NCBI GenBank assembly: GCA_013298595.1
Contig: JAAFIG010000012.1
Span: 1 to 50,286, forward strand
Source: Deinococcales bacterium
GTDB lineage: Bacteria; Deinococcota; Deinococci; Deinococcales; JAAFIG01
Reading direction: 5' to 3'
Length of the DNA: 50,286 nt
In this document: positions 18,040 to 26,100 of the stretch, piece after piece
How the letters are laid out: the number at the start of each line of letters is the position of its first letter
Position numbering within the stretch: position 1 is the stretch's first letter
Made by a program: the position numbers and the translations under genes
The notes under the pieces: generated by a model
What the model saw: only the letters and a program-made list of their open reading frames with translations
Told to the model about the DNA's origin: nothing
Database searches by the model: none

Positions 18040-19080
18040 GTGCTTTCCAATAACACAGATTACAAGCAGCTTTTTGAAAAACTCAAAAATGAGATTCAAC
18101 AAAGCCAGTCTCGAGCAGCCTTTGGCGTTGCTCGAGAGTTAATGATTTTATACTGGCGTATTGGTCAGTTCATTGAAAATGCAAGTTACTCAAACAACTG
18201 GGGAGAATCTTTACTCGATCAACTTGCCCATGATTTGAACAAAACTTTTCCTGCTATTGAAGGGCTTTCAAAACGCAACTTATATAGAATGAGAAAGTTT
18301 TTTAATGTGTATCCCTCAGAGGAACACTTTGTGACACAACCTGTGTCACAAATACCTTGGGGACATAACATCACTATTTTCCAAAAACTCAAAACAGAAA
18401 AAGAACGGCTTTGGTACGCACAAAAAACCCTTGAACATGGTTGGAGTCGTCCGATACTCGAGCATCAAATAGATTCAAAACTGATTGAACGAGAAGGCAA
18501 ATCCCTCAATAATTTTACGCAAACCTTACCGCCTATTCAATCTGATCTTGCCAAACAAATACTTAAAGACCCCTATAATTTTGATTTCCTCAACTTAACC
18601 GCCGATGCTCATGAACGCGAACTAGAACGAGGTTTACTCGAGAATCTAAAACTCTTTATGCTTGAGTTAGGAGCAGGTTTTTCCTTCGTTGGCAGTCAGT
18701 ACCACATGGAAGTTGGCGACCAAGATTTTTACATAGATTTGTTATTCTACCATCTTAAACTCCGAGCTTTTATTGTCATAGACTTAAAAACCAAGGCATT
18801 CATACCCGAAGATGCAGGAAAAATGCAGTTTTACCTAGGCGCAGTGGATGATTTACTACGGCATGAGCATGACGCGCCAAGCATTGGCTTGATTCTTTGC
18901 AAAACCAAAAACAAAATCATTGTTGAATACACATTAAAACGCAACACCAGCCCAATAGGAGTTTCCGAGTATTTACTAACTCAAGCCTTACCAGATAACC
19001 TAAAAAGCCAATTACCAAGTGTAGCTGAACTAGAAACAGAACTTGAGCGATTAGAAACTAAACTCGAGGAGAGAGTGTAA
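18040..19080 (+). CDS. YhcG-type (DUF1016) PDDEXK nuclease family protein
   Basis: About 346 residues. The N-terminal half matches the DUF1016 N domain (ILYWRIGQFIE...WGESLLDQLAHDL, LSKRNLYRMRKFF, IPWGHNITIFQKLK). The C-terminal half matches the YhcG nuclease domain with FYIDLLFYHLKLRAFIVIDLKTKAFIPEDAGKMQFYL: the Asp of FYID and the D-x-K (DLK, where E-x-K is more usual) are the likely metal site. Proteins of this family are scattered by horizontal transfer and often sit near restriction or other defence genes; their substrates are poorly defined. Starts are ambiguous: TTG 18028 and GTG 18031 overlap the previous gene, while GTG 18040 has GGTGG five bases upstream and is used here. Its place inside a proline operon is odd. 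Confidence 0.88.
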   Translation: MLSNNTDYKQLFEKLKNEIQQSQSRAAFGVARELMILYWRIGQFIENASYSNNWGESLLDQLAHDLNKTFPAIEGLSKRNLYRMRKFFNVYPSEEHFVTQPVSQIPWGHNITIFQKLKTEKERLWYAQKTLEHGWSRPILEHQIDSKLIEREGKSLNNFTQTLPPIQSDLAKQILKDPYNFDFLNLTADAHERELERGLLENLKLFMLELGAGFSFVGSQYHMEVGDQDFYIDLLFYHLKLRAFIVIDLKTKAFIPEDAGKMQFYLGAVDDLLRHEHDAPSIGLILCKTKNKIIVEYTLKRNTSPIGVSEYLLTQALPDNLKSQLPSVAELETELERLETKLEERV

Positions 19081-19088
19081 AGGTAGAT

Positions 19089-19663
19089 ATGACTTCTTTT
19101 CAACAGCAAGAATTTAAAATTGTTCATACTTCAACAGAAAGTCTTAGCCACTTTTTAATTGCTATTTGGCTTGGATTAGGAATTTTAAATTTTGCATTTA
19201 AAATTCCTAATCTGCTCGAAAAATTTATTGAAACTATTTGGAGCATCTTGATTACGATGGGGATTACTGGGTTACTTCTAGGCATTCCGTTGATGTTGAT
19301 AAGATTTTTTGATTCTAATATTCTTTATATCAAACGTGGATTTTTAACAGATTCAGGACTTGTCAAAAGGATTCACATAAAGGTAGAACACATTGTTATC
19401 GAAAAAATTGAATTTCTAAACTTTAATGATACTGGAACTAGACTTCGATTTTTTGGGGGTATCCCATCGGACGTTCTGGTTCTATGGAGATAAATTGGCA
19501 CCCGACAAAAAAGTATTTGATAAATAGTTTAATCACTGATAGAAACAATGTTATTTATATCCCAACCACTAGAAAACAGCACTACTTACTCAGTCTCGAG
19601 CAACCAGAAGAATTTATTAAAGCCCTACGCGCAGCCTCGCAAACCATCAAGGAAAATTCATGA
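19089..19663 (+). pseudogene. PH-like-domain membrane protein, single-base frameshift
   Basis: The frame starting at 19089 encodes two membrane helices (about residues 20-38 and 48-72) then a domain ending GTRLRFFGG before running to a stop at 19493. In the -1 frame the sequence continues from about 19457 as YPIGRSGS... and ends with YIPTTRKQHYLLSLEQPEEF at a TGA at 19661-19663, the usual end of a bacterial PH-like (bPH2) domain. Joining frames at the T6G5 run (19449-19459), as if one G were missing, gives a 191-residue protein whose stop overlaps the next start as ATGA. The overlap, identical in style to its neighbours, supports the joined reading. It may be a real lesion or a homopolymer sequencing error. 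Confidence 0.75.
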
Positions 19664-19953
19664 CCGAAAACAATAATTTTGTGCATCCTTCCATTAACCA
19701 GAATTCTTACCCACTCGAGATTTCAAACCTTGTTGCTGCGACACTCTGGGAAGATAAACGCGTTCGAGTCACGGATTTTGATGGCAAAGTACTCAAGGAT
19801 TTTAAACCCGGTGGTGCGACTCGAGCCAAAACCACGGCAAGGCAACTTAGCAAGGCACAGTCAAAAATTTTACTTGTTTGGTTTGGGCGTTTAGTGGCTT
19901 TACAACAAAATCCTAATGGCACAATTCACTCTTTTATACTGGAAAAGATATGA
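19660..19953 (+). CDS. Unknown 97-residue protein
   Basis: A short soluble-looking protein with no signal peptide. It contains a basic central stretch (DFKPGGATRAKTTARQLSKAQSK) and a hydrophobic strand (ILLVWFGRLVAL). Its start overlaps the restored end of the PH-domain gene and its stop overlaps the next start (ATGA at 19950-19953), so the three genes are translationally coupled. I do not recognise a family. Two CTCGAG copies lie within it, in line with the host motif. A role alongside the two flanking membrane proteins is inferred from coupling only. Confidence 0.75.
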   Translation: MTENNNFVHPSINQNSYPLEISNLVAATLWEDKRVRVTDFDGKVLKDFKPGGATRAKTTARQLSKAQSKILLVWFGRLVALQQNPNGTIHSFILEKI

Positions 19954-20480
19954 AAACGCATTCGTTCCAACTGTTCCCCATTGTGAAAACCAATTTTCTA
20001 TTAATCAGCTTACTTATAGTAATTGGATTAGTTTTGTTTTCTTTACTTGTGAACAATACATTCCCTCCTCAAGTCCTCGGTTTTGTTGTTCTGGTTATTC
20101 CTTTGTTAATGGGTCGAAGAAAGCACCACGCAGAACTCACGAATAGCTCTTTACAAGTCATTTCTAGTCAACTCAAAACCGCAGCATTTTGGGAACTTAA
20201 AGAATTAGATGTTCTTGGTGCTACGAAACTAGATCCAAATTCCGATACAATTCCCAAATTTATAAAACCAACTTTTTTCTCAAATAGCACTGATCGAGAA
20301 TATGGTTTTGGTAAATCAGAAAATGGTCAAACCGTATTTCAGTTTGTCTCAAGAGTAGATGTACCACTTGTATTGATTCCATTAAAAGCTGGAGGACATA
20401 TCTTACTCAGTTTACAAAAATCAGACTTATTTTTAGAAACTTTGTCATCTTTAACTTTAGAATCACTCGAATCTGCTTAA
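19950..20480 (+). CDS. Membrane protein with C-terminal PH-like region
   Basis: A 176-residue protein with two adjacent membrane helices (about 16-34 and 40-56), a basic stop-transfer MGRRKHH, then a soluble C-terminal domain. Its end, LVLIPLKAGGHILLSLQKSDLFLETL, follows the same pattern as the end of the frameshifted PH-like protein upstream (P-x(8)-LLSL-x(5)-F-x2-L), so the two are probably distant paralogues. There is no CTCGAG in this gene, unusual for the window. Function unknown. It ends 22 bp before the P5C dehydrogenase gene. Confidence 0.75.
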   Translation: MKTHSFQLFPIVKTNFLLISLLIVIGLVLFSLLVNNTFPPQVLGFVVLVIPLLMGRRKHHAELTNSSLQVISSQLKTAAFWELKELDVLGATKLDPNSDTIPKFIKPTFFSNSTDREYGFGKSENGQTVFQFVSRVDVPLVLIPLKAGGHILLSLQKSDLFLETLSSLTLESLESA

Positions 20481-20502
20481 TAGAGTTTCACAGGAGAAAA
20501 TT

Positions 20503-22059
20503 ATGAATCTTCCAGAGTACCAATGCGAACCGTACACCGATTACACTCATCCGAATCACGCAGCGGCGTATCGCCATGCAATTGCTAAAGTCTCGAGCGA
20601 ACTTGGCAAGGATTACCCGCTGATTATTGGTTCAGAGCGCATCATGCTCGAGGATAAAATCGAATCGCATAATCCGTGTAAGCCATCTCAAGTTATCGGG
20701 CGAGTCTCGAGTGCAACGGCAGCTCATGGTGAGAAAGCACTTGAAGTGGCATATGCAGCTTTTGAATCGTGGAAGAACACACCTCTCGAGACTCGAGTGG
20801 CTGTGCTGGTCAAAGCAGCTGCAATTATTCGTGAGCGCAAACTCGAGTTTAACGCTTGGTTGACGTATGAAGTTGGTAAGAATTATGCCGAAGCCGAAGG
20901 CGAAACTGCCGAAGCCATAGACTTCCTCGAGTATTATGCCCGTAGTGCCTTGAAGCTCTGTAAGCCAATTCAGACGTATCAAATGGCTGGCGAAGCAGAT
21001 CGAGCTGAGTACATTCCTTTGGGCGTAGGAGTCAGTATTACACCTTGGAATTTTCCTTTTGCCATTTTTCTTGGGCAAGCTTGTGCACCAATCGTGGCTG
21101 GCAACTGCATGATTGTTAAACCTGCTGAGGACAGTGCCGTGATTGCCTATAAAGCCATTGAGGTTTTGCTCGAGGCTGGGTTGCCACACGGTGTGATCAA
21201 TTTCTTACCCGGACTTGGCGAGGTGGTTGGTGATGCATTGGTTAAACATCCGCGCACCCGCTTTATCAGCTTTACAGGGAGCAAAAATGTTGGTTTGTAC
21301 ATCAATGCCGAAGCTGCCAAAGTCCTGCCTGGTCAACGCTGGATTAAACGTGTGACTTTGGAACTTGGTGGTAAAGACGGCATGATTATTGATGAAACTG
21401 CGAATCTTGAGGAAGCTGCGACGGCGGCTGTAGCAGGAGCATTTGGTTTTGCTGGGCAGAAATGCAGTGCACTCAGTCGGTTGATTGTGGTCGAAAGTGT
21501 GTACCCAGAAATCCTCGAGAAAGTGACAAGTAAAGTGAAAGCCTTAACCATTGGCGACCCACTCGAGAACAAGTACGTCAATGCTGTTATCAACATGGAA
21601 TCGCTCGAGAAATCAAAAAAGTATCTCGAGATTGCAAAAACCGAAGGTCGGGTTTTAACTGGTGGTACTGCCTCGAGCGATCCACAAAACGAAGGGTATT
21701 TTGTGCAACCAACTGTGGTTGCAGATGTCAAACCAGACGATAAACTGGCTCAGGACGAAATTTTCTCACCCATTCTGGCAGTTATTCCAGTCAAAGACTT
21801 TGCCACAGCAATGGAAGTGATGAACAACACCGAGTACGGTCTAACAGGTGGGCTTTTCTCGAGCGACCTGAGCCGTCTGGAGTTTGCCGAACGCGAATTG
21901 CATGTGGGCAATTTGTATTTGAATCGCAAAATTACTGGTGCAATGGTTGGTTGTCATCCATTTGGTGGGTTTAATTTATCTGGCACAGATTCCAAAGCGG
22001 GTGGACCCGATTATTTGCTACATTTCATGCAAATGAAAAGCATTGCTCGAAAAATCTAA
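20503..22059 (+). CDS. L-glutamate gamma-semialdehyde (P5C) dehydrogenase
   Basis: NAD-dependent oxidation of glutamate gamma-semialdehyde (from pyrroline-5-carboxylate) to glutamate, completing proline breakdown. 518 residues, the length of the Thermus/Bacillus RocA-type monofunctional enzyme. Aldehyde dehydrogenase hallmarks: ITPWNFPFAIF, NAD site FTGSKNVG, general base E287 in LELGGKDG, nucleophile C321 in FAGQKCSALSR, and EIFSPILAV. AGGAG lies 7 nt before the ATG. The gene is on the same strand as the proline dehydrogenase, separated by four inserted genes, and is followed by a strong terminator. Confidence 0.94.
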   Translation: MNLPEYQCEPYTDYTHPNHAAAYRHAIAKVSSELGKDYPLIIGSERIMLEDKIESHNPCKPSQVIGRVSSATAAHGEKALEVAYAAFESWKNTPLETRVAVLVKAAAIIRERKLEFNAWLTYEVGKNYAEAEGETAEAIDFLEYYARSALKLCKPIQTYQMAGEADRAEYIPLGVGVSITPWNFPFAIFLGQACAPIVAGNCMIVKPAEDSAVIAYKAIEVLLEAGLPHGVINFLPGLGEVVGDALVKHPRTRFISFTGSKNVGLYINAEAAKVLPGQRWIKRVTLELGGKDGMIIDETANLEEAATAAVAGAFGFAGQKCSALSRLIVVESVYPEILEKVTSKVKALTIGDPLENKYVNAVINMESLEKSKKYLEIAKTEGRVLTGGTASSDPQNEGYFVQPTVVADVKPDDKLAQDEIFSPILAVIPVKDFATAMEVMNNTEYGLTGGLFSSDLSRLEFAERELHVGNLYLNRKITGAMVGCHPFGGFNLSGTDSKAGGPDYLLHFMQMKSIARKI

Positions 22060-22073
22060 GCTAATTCTTTTGC

Positions 22074-22110
22074 AACGAGGAGTCTGCCATTAGGCGCTCC
22101 TCGTTTTTTT
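22074..22110 (+). terminator. Intrinsic terminator of the proline locus
   Basis: AACGAGGAG (074-082) pairs with CTCCTCGTT (097-105); inside the loop GCC/GGC can pair as well. A T-run follows directly. Confidence 0.9.
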
Positions 22111-22124
22111 CATCTGCTTTGTAC

Positions 22125-22130
22125 TAGACT
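22125..22130 (+). promoter_or_regulatory. -10 box, leaderless lipoprotein gene
   Basis: TAGACT ends 7 nt before the ATG at 22138. No Shine-Dalgarno sequence. Confidence 0.6.
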
Positions 22131-22137
22131 CGAGGCT

Positions 22138-22989
22138 ATGAATAAACGATATATCGGATTGGTTTTGGCTTCGTTACTGGTTGGTTGCGTACCTAATCTC
22201 GTGCAGACCCCACAATTTGAGATGCGTGAAGCTGGTTTGTTGCGCCTCAACCCACCTGGTTTAAATGGTGTTGCTCCAGAAGCCGTAATTCGTATTGTGC
22301 TGAGTGCTCGTAATCCAAACCCAATTGATCTTGGTTTAACCGAAATGAACTTTAATTTAGCGCTTGATGGTGCAAAAATTGCAGGTGGCGGTACCCCGGG
22401 TTTTAATATGAAAGCCAACGGCGTACCAAGTACAGTTCCTGTGGATGTCACTATTCCAATTACGCCAGCTACACTACAAAGCATGTTTAAAATTGTTTCG
22501 GGAAGTAAAGTCAGTTATACAATAGATGGTACTTTTGCTGTGGATGCTGGTTCGCTGGGCAGACCAAAATTTGGACCATTTGTCATTGCCCAAGGTGCAT
22601 ACCAAGCCCCAAGTCTTGCTAGTACCCCACCGAAATTTGCTTTCCGTAACGATTTAACACGTTTCACAGTTGGTTTGGGCGGCGCGGTACTCGATCTTGG
22701 ATTTGAAGTCACCAACCCAGCACCGATTGGTTACCGCTTGGTTGCCCCGCTGAACTTAACTGTTGGTGGCAGAATTATTGCCAAAGCCGAAGCAGGTGGT
22801 AGCGTGCCAGCCAGCAACAAAGGCATTATCTACACCCGATTCCAAATAGACCCAATCTCGGCTGGAGCAGCCGTACTCAGCGGCAACTTTGATTTCCAAG
22901 TCACAGGTGCTCCTAGTCTCGAGGTACCTGGTTTTCAATCGTTTAATTTCCCACTCAGTGCATTATTTGGTGGTTCTGCTAAAAAATGA
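22138..22989 (+). CDS. LEA type 2 / WHy-domain lipoprotein
   Basis: A 283-residue lipoprotein: signal peptide with lipobox LLVGC (Cys17). The mature protein carries two copies of a LEA-14/WHy-like beta domain. The first (about 25-145) shows I-x-L-SARNPNPIDLGLTEMNFNLALDGAKIAGG and the second (about 160-275) shows FEVTNPAPIGYRLVAPLNLTVGGRIIA, both the N-P-N/A-P-(I/L) pattern of WHy domains. Such proteins are associated with desiccation and stress protection in plants and Deinococcus, but a structural envelope role is equally possible. The stop overlaps the next start (ATGA at 22986-22989). Confidence 0.8.
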   Translation: MNKRYIGLVLASLLVGCVPNLVQTPQFEMREAGLLRLNPPGLNGVAPEAVIRIVLSARNPNPIDLGLTEMNFNLALDGAKIAGGGTPGFNMKANGVPSTVPVDVTIPITPATLQSMFKIVSGSKVSYTIDGTFAVDAGSLGRPKFGPFVIAQGAYQAPSLASTPPKFAFRNDLTRFTVGLGGAVLDLGFEVTNPAPIGYRLVAPLNLTVGGRIIAKAEAGGSVPASNKGIIYTRFQIDPISAGAAVLSGNFDFQVTGAPSLEVPGFQSFNFPLSALFGGSAKK

Positions 22990-23492
22990 AACAGCTACTG
23001 ATTGCTTTGCTTTGCCTAACCTTGGCTCGAGGTTCACAAACTGTTGAAATCCAACAAGTGCGCCTCGAGTATCGTTGGTACAGCTTAGGTTCTGGGTTGC
23101 TGCGTTACCAGTTTATTGTTCAGTGCAATACACTAAACATCTGTGAATCTGAGGGGAGTCGTTGGGTTGACACTCCTCAGGGGAAAAAGGAAATTTGTGT
23201 TTCCACAAAAAAACCAGTTGATCTATCTTTGCTCGAGAAATTGTACAACGCTAGTTTCGATAATTTAGAACCAGTTTCAGAACTAGTTGTTGAATTGATT
23301 CGCACAGATGACTACCCTAATTGGCGGATTGTCATAAAAACCGCTACAGGAATTTCTTTACTCGAGAATGCTTCTAATGGTGGCATTGCCATTTGGAATG
23401 TTAGGCGCAATAACCAATGGTTTGTGCAGAAAGGTAAAACGATTCAGTTGGCTTTTGCCGCATTACTCAGAATTGTTGACTGCCAAGTTTAG
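22986..23492 (+). CDS. Secreted protein of unknown function
   Basis: 168 residues with an N-terminal signal peptide (hydrophobic residues 3-13, cleavage likely near ARG-SQ). The mature part has five cysteines, four of them fitting two possible disulfides (CNTLNICES..., KEICVS, IVDCQV), consistent with an exported protein. No family recognised. It is translationally coupled to the LEA-type lipoprotein gene, suggesting a joint envelope role. Confidence 0.7.
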   Translation: MKQLLIALLCLTLARGSQTVEIQQVRLEYRWYSLGSGLLRYQFIVQCNTLNICESEGSRWVDTPQGKKEICVSTKKPVDLSLLEKLYNASFDNLEPVSELVVELIRTDDYPNWRIVIKTATGISLLENASNGGIAIWNVRRNNQWFVQKGKTIQLAFAALLRIVDCQV

Positions 23493-23493
23493 T

Positions 23494-23520
23494 TTTGATT
23501 TCCAAATCAAATTTATTTTT
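23494..23520 (+). terminator. AT-rich terminator between convergent genes
   Basis: TTTGATTT (494-501) and AAATCAAA (504-511) are inverse copies separated by two bases, so the real loop would be larger. TTTATTTTT follows. Confidence 0.5.
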
Positions 23521-24361
23521 GTCTTCCCAACACCTCGAGCAGTAAATCTGGACGATCTGTATTGATGCCATGCACACCTACCGAGATCAGTTCACGCATT
23601 TGCTTTTGGTCGTTGATTGTCCAGGGTTGCACCACAATGCCAGCATTCTGCGCAAACTGCACAAAACCTTGGTTAACCACTTCAAAAATCCCCGATCGCG
23701 CTGGCACTTGGGCAGCTCGAGCTTGGGCTGGTGGCATTCCAAGCACGCCGAAAAAAATCATGTTTTGCACCTCGGATGCCGTTAATGCCGTCATCACTTC
23801 TGGGCAGGTTGCACGAAAATCTTTCATGGCATTTTCTGAAAAACTCGAGACAATAACTTTATCTGTCATGCGGTATTGTCGCATCAGGGTACAAAATTGT
23901 GGTGCAGCTTTTGCCGCTGTTTCTTTGATTTCGATACCCATTGACACATTTGGAAATGCTTTAAACACTTCCTCGAGCGTTGGAATTTGAATACCTTGTC
24001 CTCGAAATGGATGAGCATCGGTTTCTTTACTGTACTGCGGGAAATACCAACCAGCATCAAGTTTTTGAATTTCCTCGAGCGTTAAGGTATTGACCATACC
24101 TTTGCCATTGGTGGTGCGGTTGACACTGGTGTCGTGAATGACCACCAGCACATTGTCTTTGGTCAGGTTAATATCCAAATCCAGCACATCCACACCCATT
24201 TTGACAGCCCGTTCAAAGGCATACATGGTGTTGCTGGGAAAAATCCCCTCGCCACCTTGATGGGCAATAACTTGCACTTTTGTTGTGATATACGGATTTT
24301 TACTTTGTGGCGCACATCCAAGTAGCGCGGTTGCTATGCCAAGCCAAAAAATCTGTTTCAT
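23513..24361 (-). CDS. Glycerophosphodiester phosphodiesterase family lipoprotein
   Basis: GDPD enzymes hydrolyse glycerophosphodiesters to glycerol-3-phosphate and an alcohol. 282 residues, with lipobox ALLGC (Cys16), so it is anchored in the envelope. TIM-barrel motifs are recognisable: AHQGGEGIFPSNT, VDVLDLDINLTKDNVLVVIHD, SMGIEIKE, VIVSSF, QPWTIND and GINTDRPDLL. Several usual residues differ: HRG is HQG, PENT is PSNT, and ELD is DLD, so a metal ligand is altered, although such variants occur within the family. An earlier TTG at 24379 is rejected because it would cover the divergent promoter. Confidence 0.85.
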   Translation of the reverse strand: MKQIFWLGIATALLGCAPQSKNPYITTKVQVIAHQGGEGIFPSNTMYAFERAVKMGVDVLDLDINLTKDNVLVVIHDTSVNRTTNGKGMVNTLTLEEIQKLDAGWYFPQYSKETDAHPFRGQGIQIPTLEEVFKAFPNVSMGIEIKETAAKAAPQFCTLMRQYRMTDKVIVSSFSENAMKDFRATCPEVMTALTASEVQNMIFFGVLGMPPAQARAAQVPARSGIFEVVNQGFVQFAQNAGIVVQPWTINDQKQMRELISVGVHGINTDRPDLLLEVLGRQK

Positions 24362-24366
24362 GGCTA

Positions 24367-24373
24367 TACTGTA
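24367..24373. promoter_or_regulatory. Overlapping divergent -10 boxes
   Basis: The 7-bp TACTGTA serves both directions. TACTGT (24367-24372) lies 7 nt before the plus-strand ATG at 24380; TACAGT on the minus strand (24373-24368) lies 6 nt before the ATG at 24361. Both transcripts would be leaderless and mutually exclusive. Confidence 0.6.
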
Positions 24374-24379
24374 CTGCAA

Positions 24380-25174
24380 ATGTACTCACCTGAAACCCAG
24401 TATCAGCAAGTCAACAACTTACAAATTCGCCAACAAACCCATGCTAAATACACCATCGGAGAACCTTTCGAGGCATTGGTTGATACTGCCTTACAACTCG
24501 AGCCAAACGAGTCTTTATTAGATATTGGCACTGCCAATGGTGCATTTCCAATTCGATTACACCAAGCTGGACACATTGGGCGCTTAGTGGGTTTAGATTT
24601 CTCGAGCGGTATGATTACGGCTGCCAAAGCCCAAGATACAAACGTTGAATTTCTTGAGGGAAACGCAATGCAATTACCTTTTCCTGACTCGAGTTTTGAC
24701 GTAGTTACAGCGCGGCATATGTTGTATCACGTACATGATATTCAAAAAGCACTCGAGGAAGTCAAGCGAGTACTCAAACCTTCAGGGCGATTTTTTGCTT
24801 GTACCAACGCCAATGGCTATTTAGCAGCTTATTGGCAAGTCATAAGCGAAACATTAAGTACTAACCCAATATTTACCGATTTTATTGCTGAACATTTACA
24901 ACCTAAGTATTTTCACGGGTATCTCGAGCAGCAAATCAAAAACATTTTTCCAAGTGCTAGGTTAAAAATTGTAGACCAGCACCTCGAGTTTACCGATGCA
25001 GCAGCACCGCTGGCATATTGGCACTCGATGAAATCAGGCTTTGCGATATTGGACGCAGATTGGCAACATGGTTCTGATTTACTCGAGGCAGCGTTCTCAA
25101 AGCAAACGCAGCAGGGCACTTGGCGAATTTGGAAAGGTGTTGCGTTTTTCACAGCAAATCTTGCAACGCAGTAA
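24380..25174 (+). CDS. Class I SAM-dependent methyltransferase (UbiE-like)
   Basis: 264 residues. The SAM-binding motif I is LLDIGTANGAFPIRLHQAG (about residues 46-64), followed by GLDFSSGMITAAKAQ (acidic motif II position), GNAMQLPFPDSSFDVVTARHMLYHV (post-motif III) and EVKRVLKPSGRFF, typical of the Methyltransf_11 group. The substrate cannot be predicted. It is convergent with the Crp-like gene and their 3' ends overlap by 26 bp, with no terminator. Confidence 0.88.
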   Translation: MYSPETQYQQVNNLQIRQQTHAKYTIGEPFEALVDTALQLEPNESLLDIGTANGAFPIRLHQAGHIGRLVGLDFSSGMITAAKAQDTNVEFLEGNAMQLPFPDSSFDVVTARHMLYHVHDIQKALEEVKRVLKPSGRFFACTNANGYLAAYWQVISETLSTNPIFTDFIAEHLQPKYFHGYLEQQIKNIFPSARLKIVDQHLEFTDAAAPLAYWHSMKSGFAILDADWQHGSDLLEAAFSKQTQQGTWRIWKGVAFFTANLATQ

Positions 25175-25808
25175 CATTGATAACCCAGACCCGACGTTTC
25201 TCGAGGCGAATAAATCCCATCCGATAAAACTCACCAAGTTTCCGACTGACTAACTCTGGAACTGTGCCAAGTTCGGCTGCCAGCACAGCATTTTTAGGCA
25301 ATAACCAACCATCGGCGATGTTATGTTCAAGTAAAATTTTAGCCACTCGAGTATTTAAATCAGCAAAGAACACATCATCTATGCGCTGCATCAAAGCGTT
25401 TTGCCGCGAAACAGCGTATTGCAACAAGGCATAAGCAACAACCACGTCTCGAGTCACAATTTTTTGTAGCACATGTGCGTCCAGCAGCAACACAGACCCA
25501 GCCTCGAGCATTTCGGCTGTAAAGAGTGGTTGGGCATTTTGAAACACTGCCAGCACACCAAGCACAGCTCTGGGTGCATGAACACCAAGGGTAAACTCTC
25601 GAGCTTGATTGGTCAACCGAAAAGTCCGCACTACACCTGTCAGCAGTACCGCAACTTGTTCGAGGCTCTCCCCTGCTTTAAACAATACCGCGCCTTGCTC
25701 GAGAAAGCGCACAATACTACCCTCGAGAATACGTTCCAAGCACGGTTCTGGTAAACCCCGAAAAACTGTGGTGGCTTGCAAAACCAGAATTTTCTCCTCA
25801 AGTGTCAT
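25149..25808 (-). CDS. Crp/Fnr-family transcription regulator
   Basis: 219 residues. The cyclic-nucleotide-binding-like barrel (about 12-120) starts VFRGLPEPCLERILEGSIVRFLEQGAVLFKAGE. A dimer helix follows, then a C-terminal winged helix (about 150-215) with LPKNAVLAAELGTVPELVSRKLGEFYRMGFI, a Crp recognition helix with the R-K-L spacing. There is no N-terminal Fe-S cysteine cluster, so it is not a classic Fnr oxygen sensor. It lies next to a ferredoxin gene whose upstream region has a TTGAC-N4-GTCAA site, a plausible target. Confidence 0.88.
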   Translation of the reverse strand: MTLEEKILVLQATTVFRGLPEPCLERILEGSIVRFLEQGAVLFKAGESLEQVAVLLTGVVRTFRLTNQAREFTLGVHAPRAVLGVLAVFQNAQPLFTAEMLEAGSVLLLDAHVLQKIVTRDVVVAYALLQYAVSRQNALMQRIDDVFFADLNTRVAKILLEHNIADGWLLPKNAVLAAELGTVPELVSRKLGEFYRMGFIRLEKRRVWVINVTALQDLL

Positions 25809-25814
25809 ACCTCG

Positions 25815-25820
25815 AGTTTA
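25815..25820 (-). promoter_or_regulatory. -10 box of the Crp-like gene
   Basis: TAAACT ends 6 nt before the ATG at 25808 and overlaps both the ferredoxin stop codon and a CTCGAG copy, so the gene probably has its own leaderless transcript. Confidence 0.55.
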
Positions 25821-26066
25821 CATGCCAAAATGGTTTTGGGCTTTGGCAATAAACGAATCCCATTCGGCTGGGACTTCTTGGTCGCCAAAAATGGCATTGG
25901 TCGGACAAACAGTAATGCACATGCCGCAAATAATGCACTCGTCGGGATGGACAAAAAATTGGTCATCGCCTTCATAAATACAATCCATTGGACAAACTTG
26001 GACACAAGCACCGTCTTTGACTCCAATGCACGGTTGCGTAATCACAGCAAAAGATGAAGTTTTCAC
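25818..26066 (-). CDS. 7Fe ferredoxin ([3Fe-4S][4Fe-4S], Thermus type)
   Basis: An 82-residue low-potential electron carrier. Cluster motifs are C-x7-C-x3-CP (CIGVKDGACVQVCP) and C-x2-C-x2-C-x3-CP (CIICGMCITVCP); the long first spacing is that of seven-iron ferredoxins. The body (PCIGVKD, CIYEGDDQFFVHPDECI, PAEWDSFI) closely follows Thermus ferredoxin. The start is GTG at 26066; GAGG lies 14 nt upstream, rather far for a ribosome-binding site. Probable partners are 2-oxoacid oxidoreductases or P450 systems elsewhere; none adjoins it. Confidence 0.93.
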   Translation of the reverse strand: MKTSSFAVITQPCIGVKDGACVQVCPMDCIYEGDDQFFVHPDECIICGMCITVCPTNAIFGDQEVPAEWDSFIAKAQNHFGM

Positions 26067-26100
26067 AACAACAGCTTGCCTCGAGAAAACAGATTTGTCT

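Noticed and set aside
19449-19459. Programmed -1 frameshifting at the T6G5 run
   Set aside because: The bases do not form a canonical X-XXY-YYZ slippery heptamer in the reading frame and no strong stimulatory structure follows; a missing base is simpler.
18028-20480. Insert between the proline genes as a transposon or integron cassette
   Set aside because: I found no transposase, integrase, terminal inverted repeats or target duplications at its borders; only gene content suggests an insertion.
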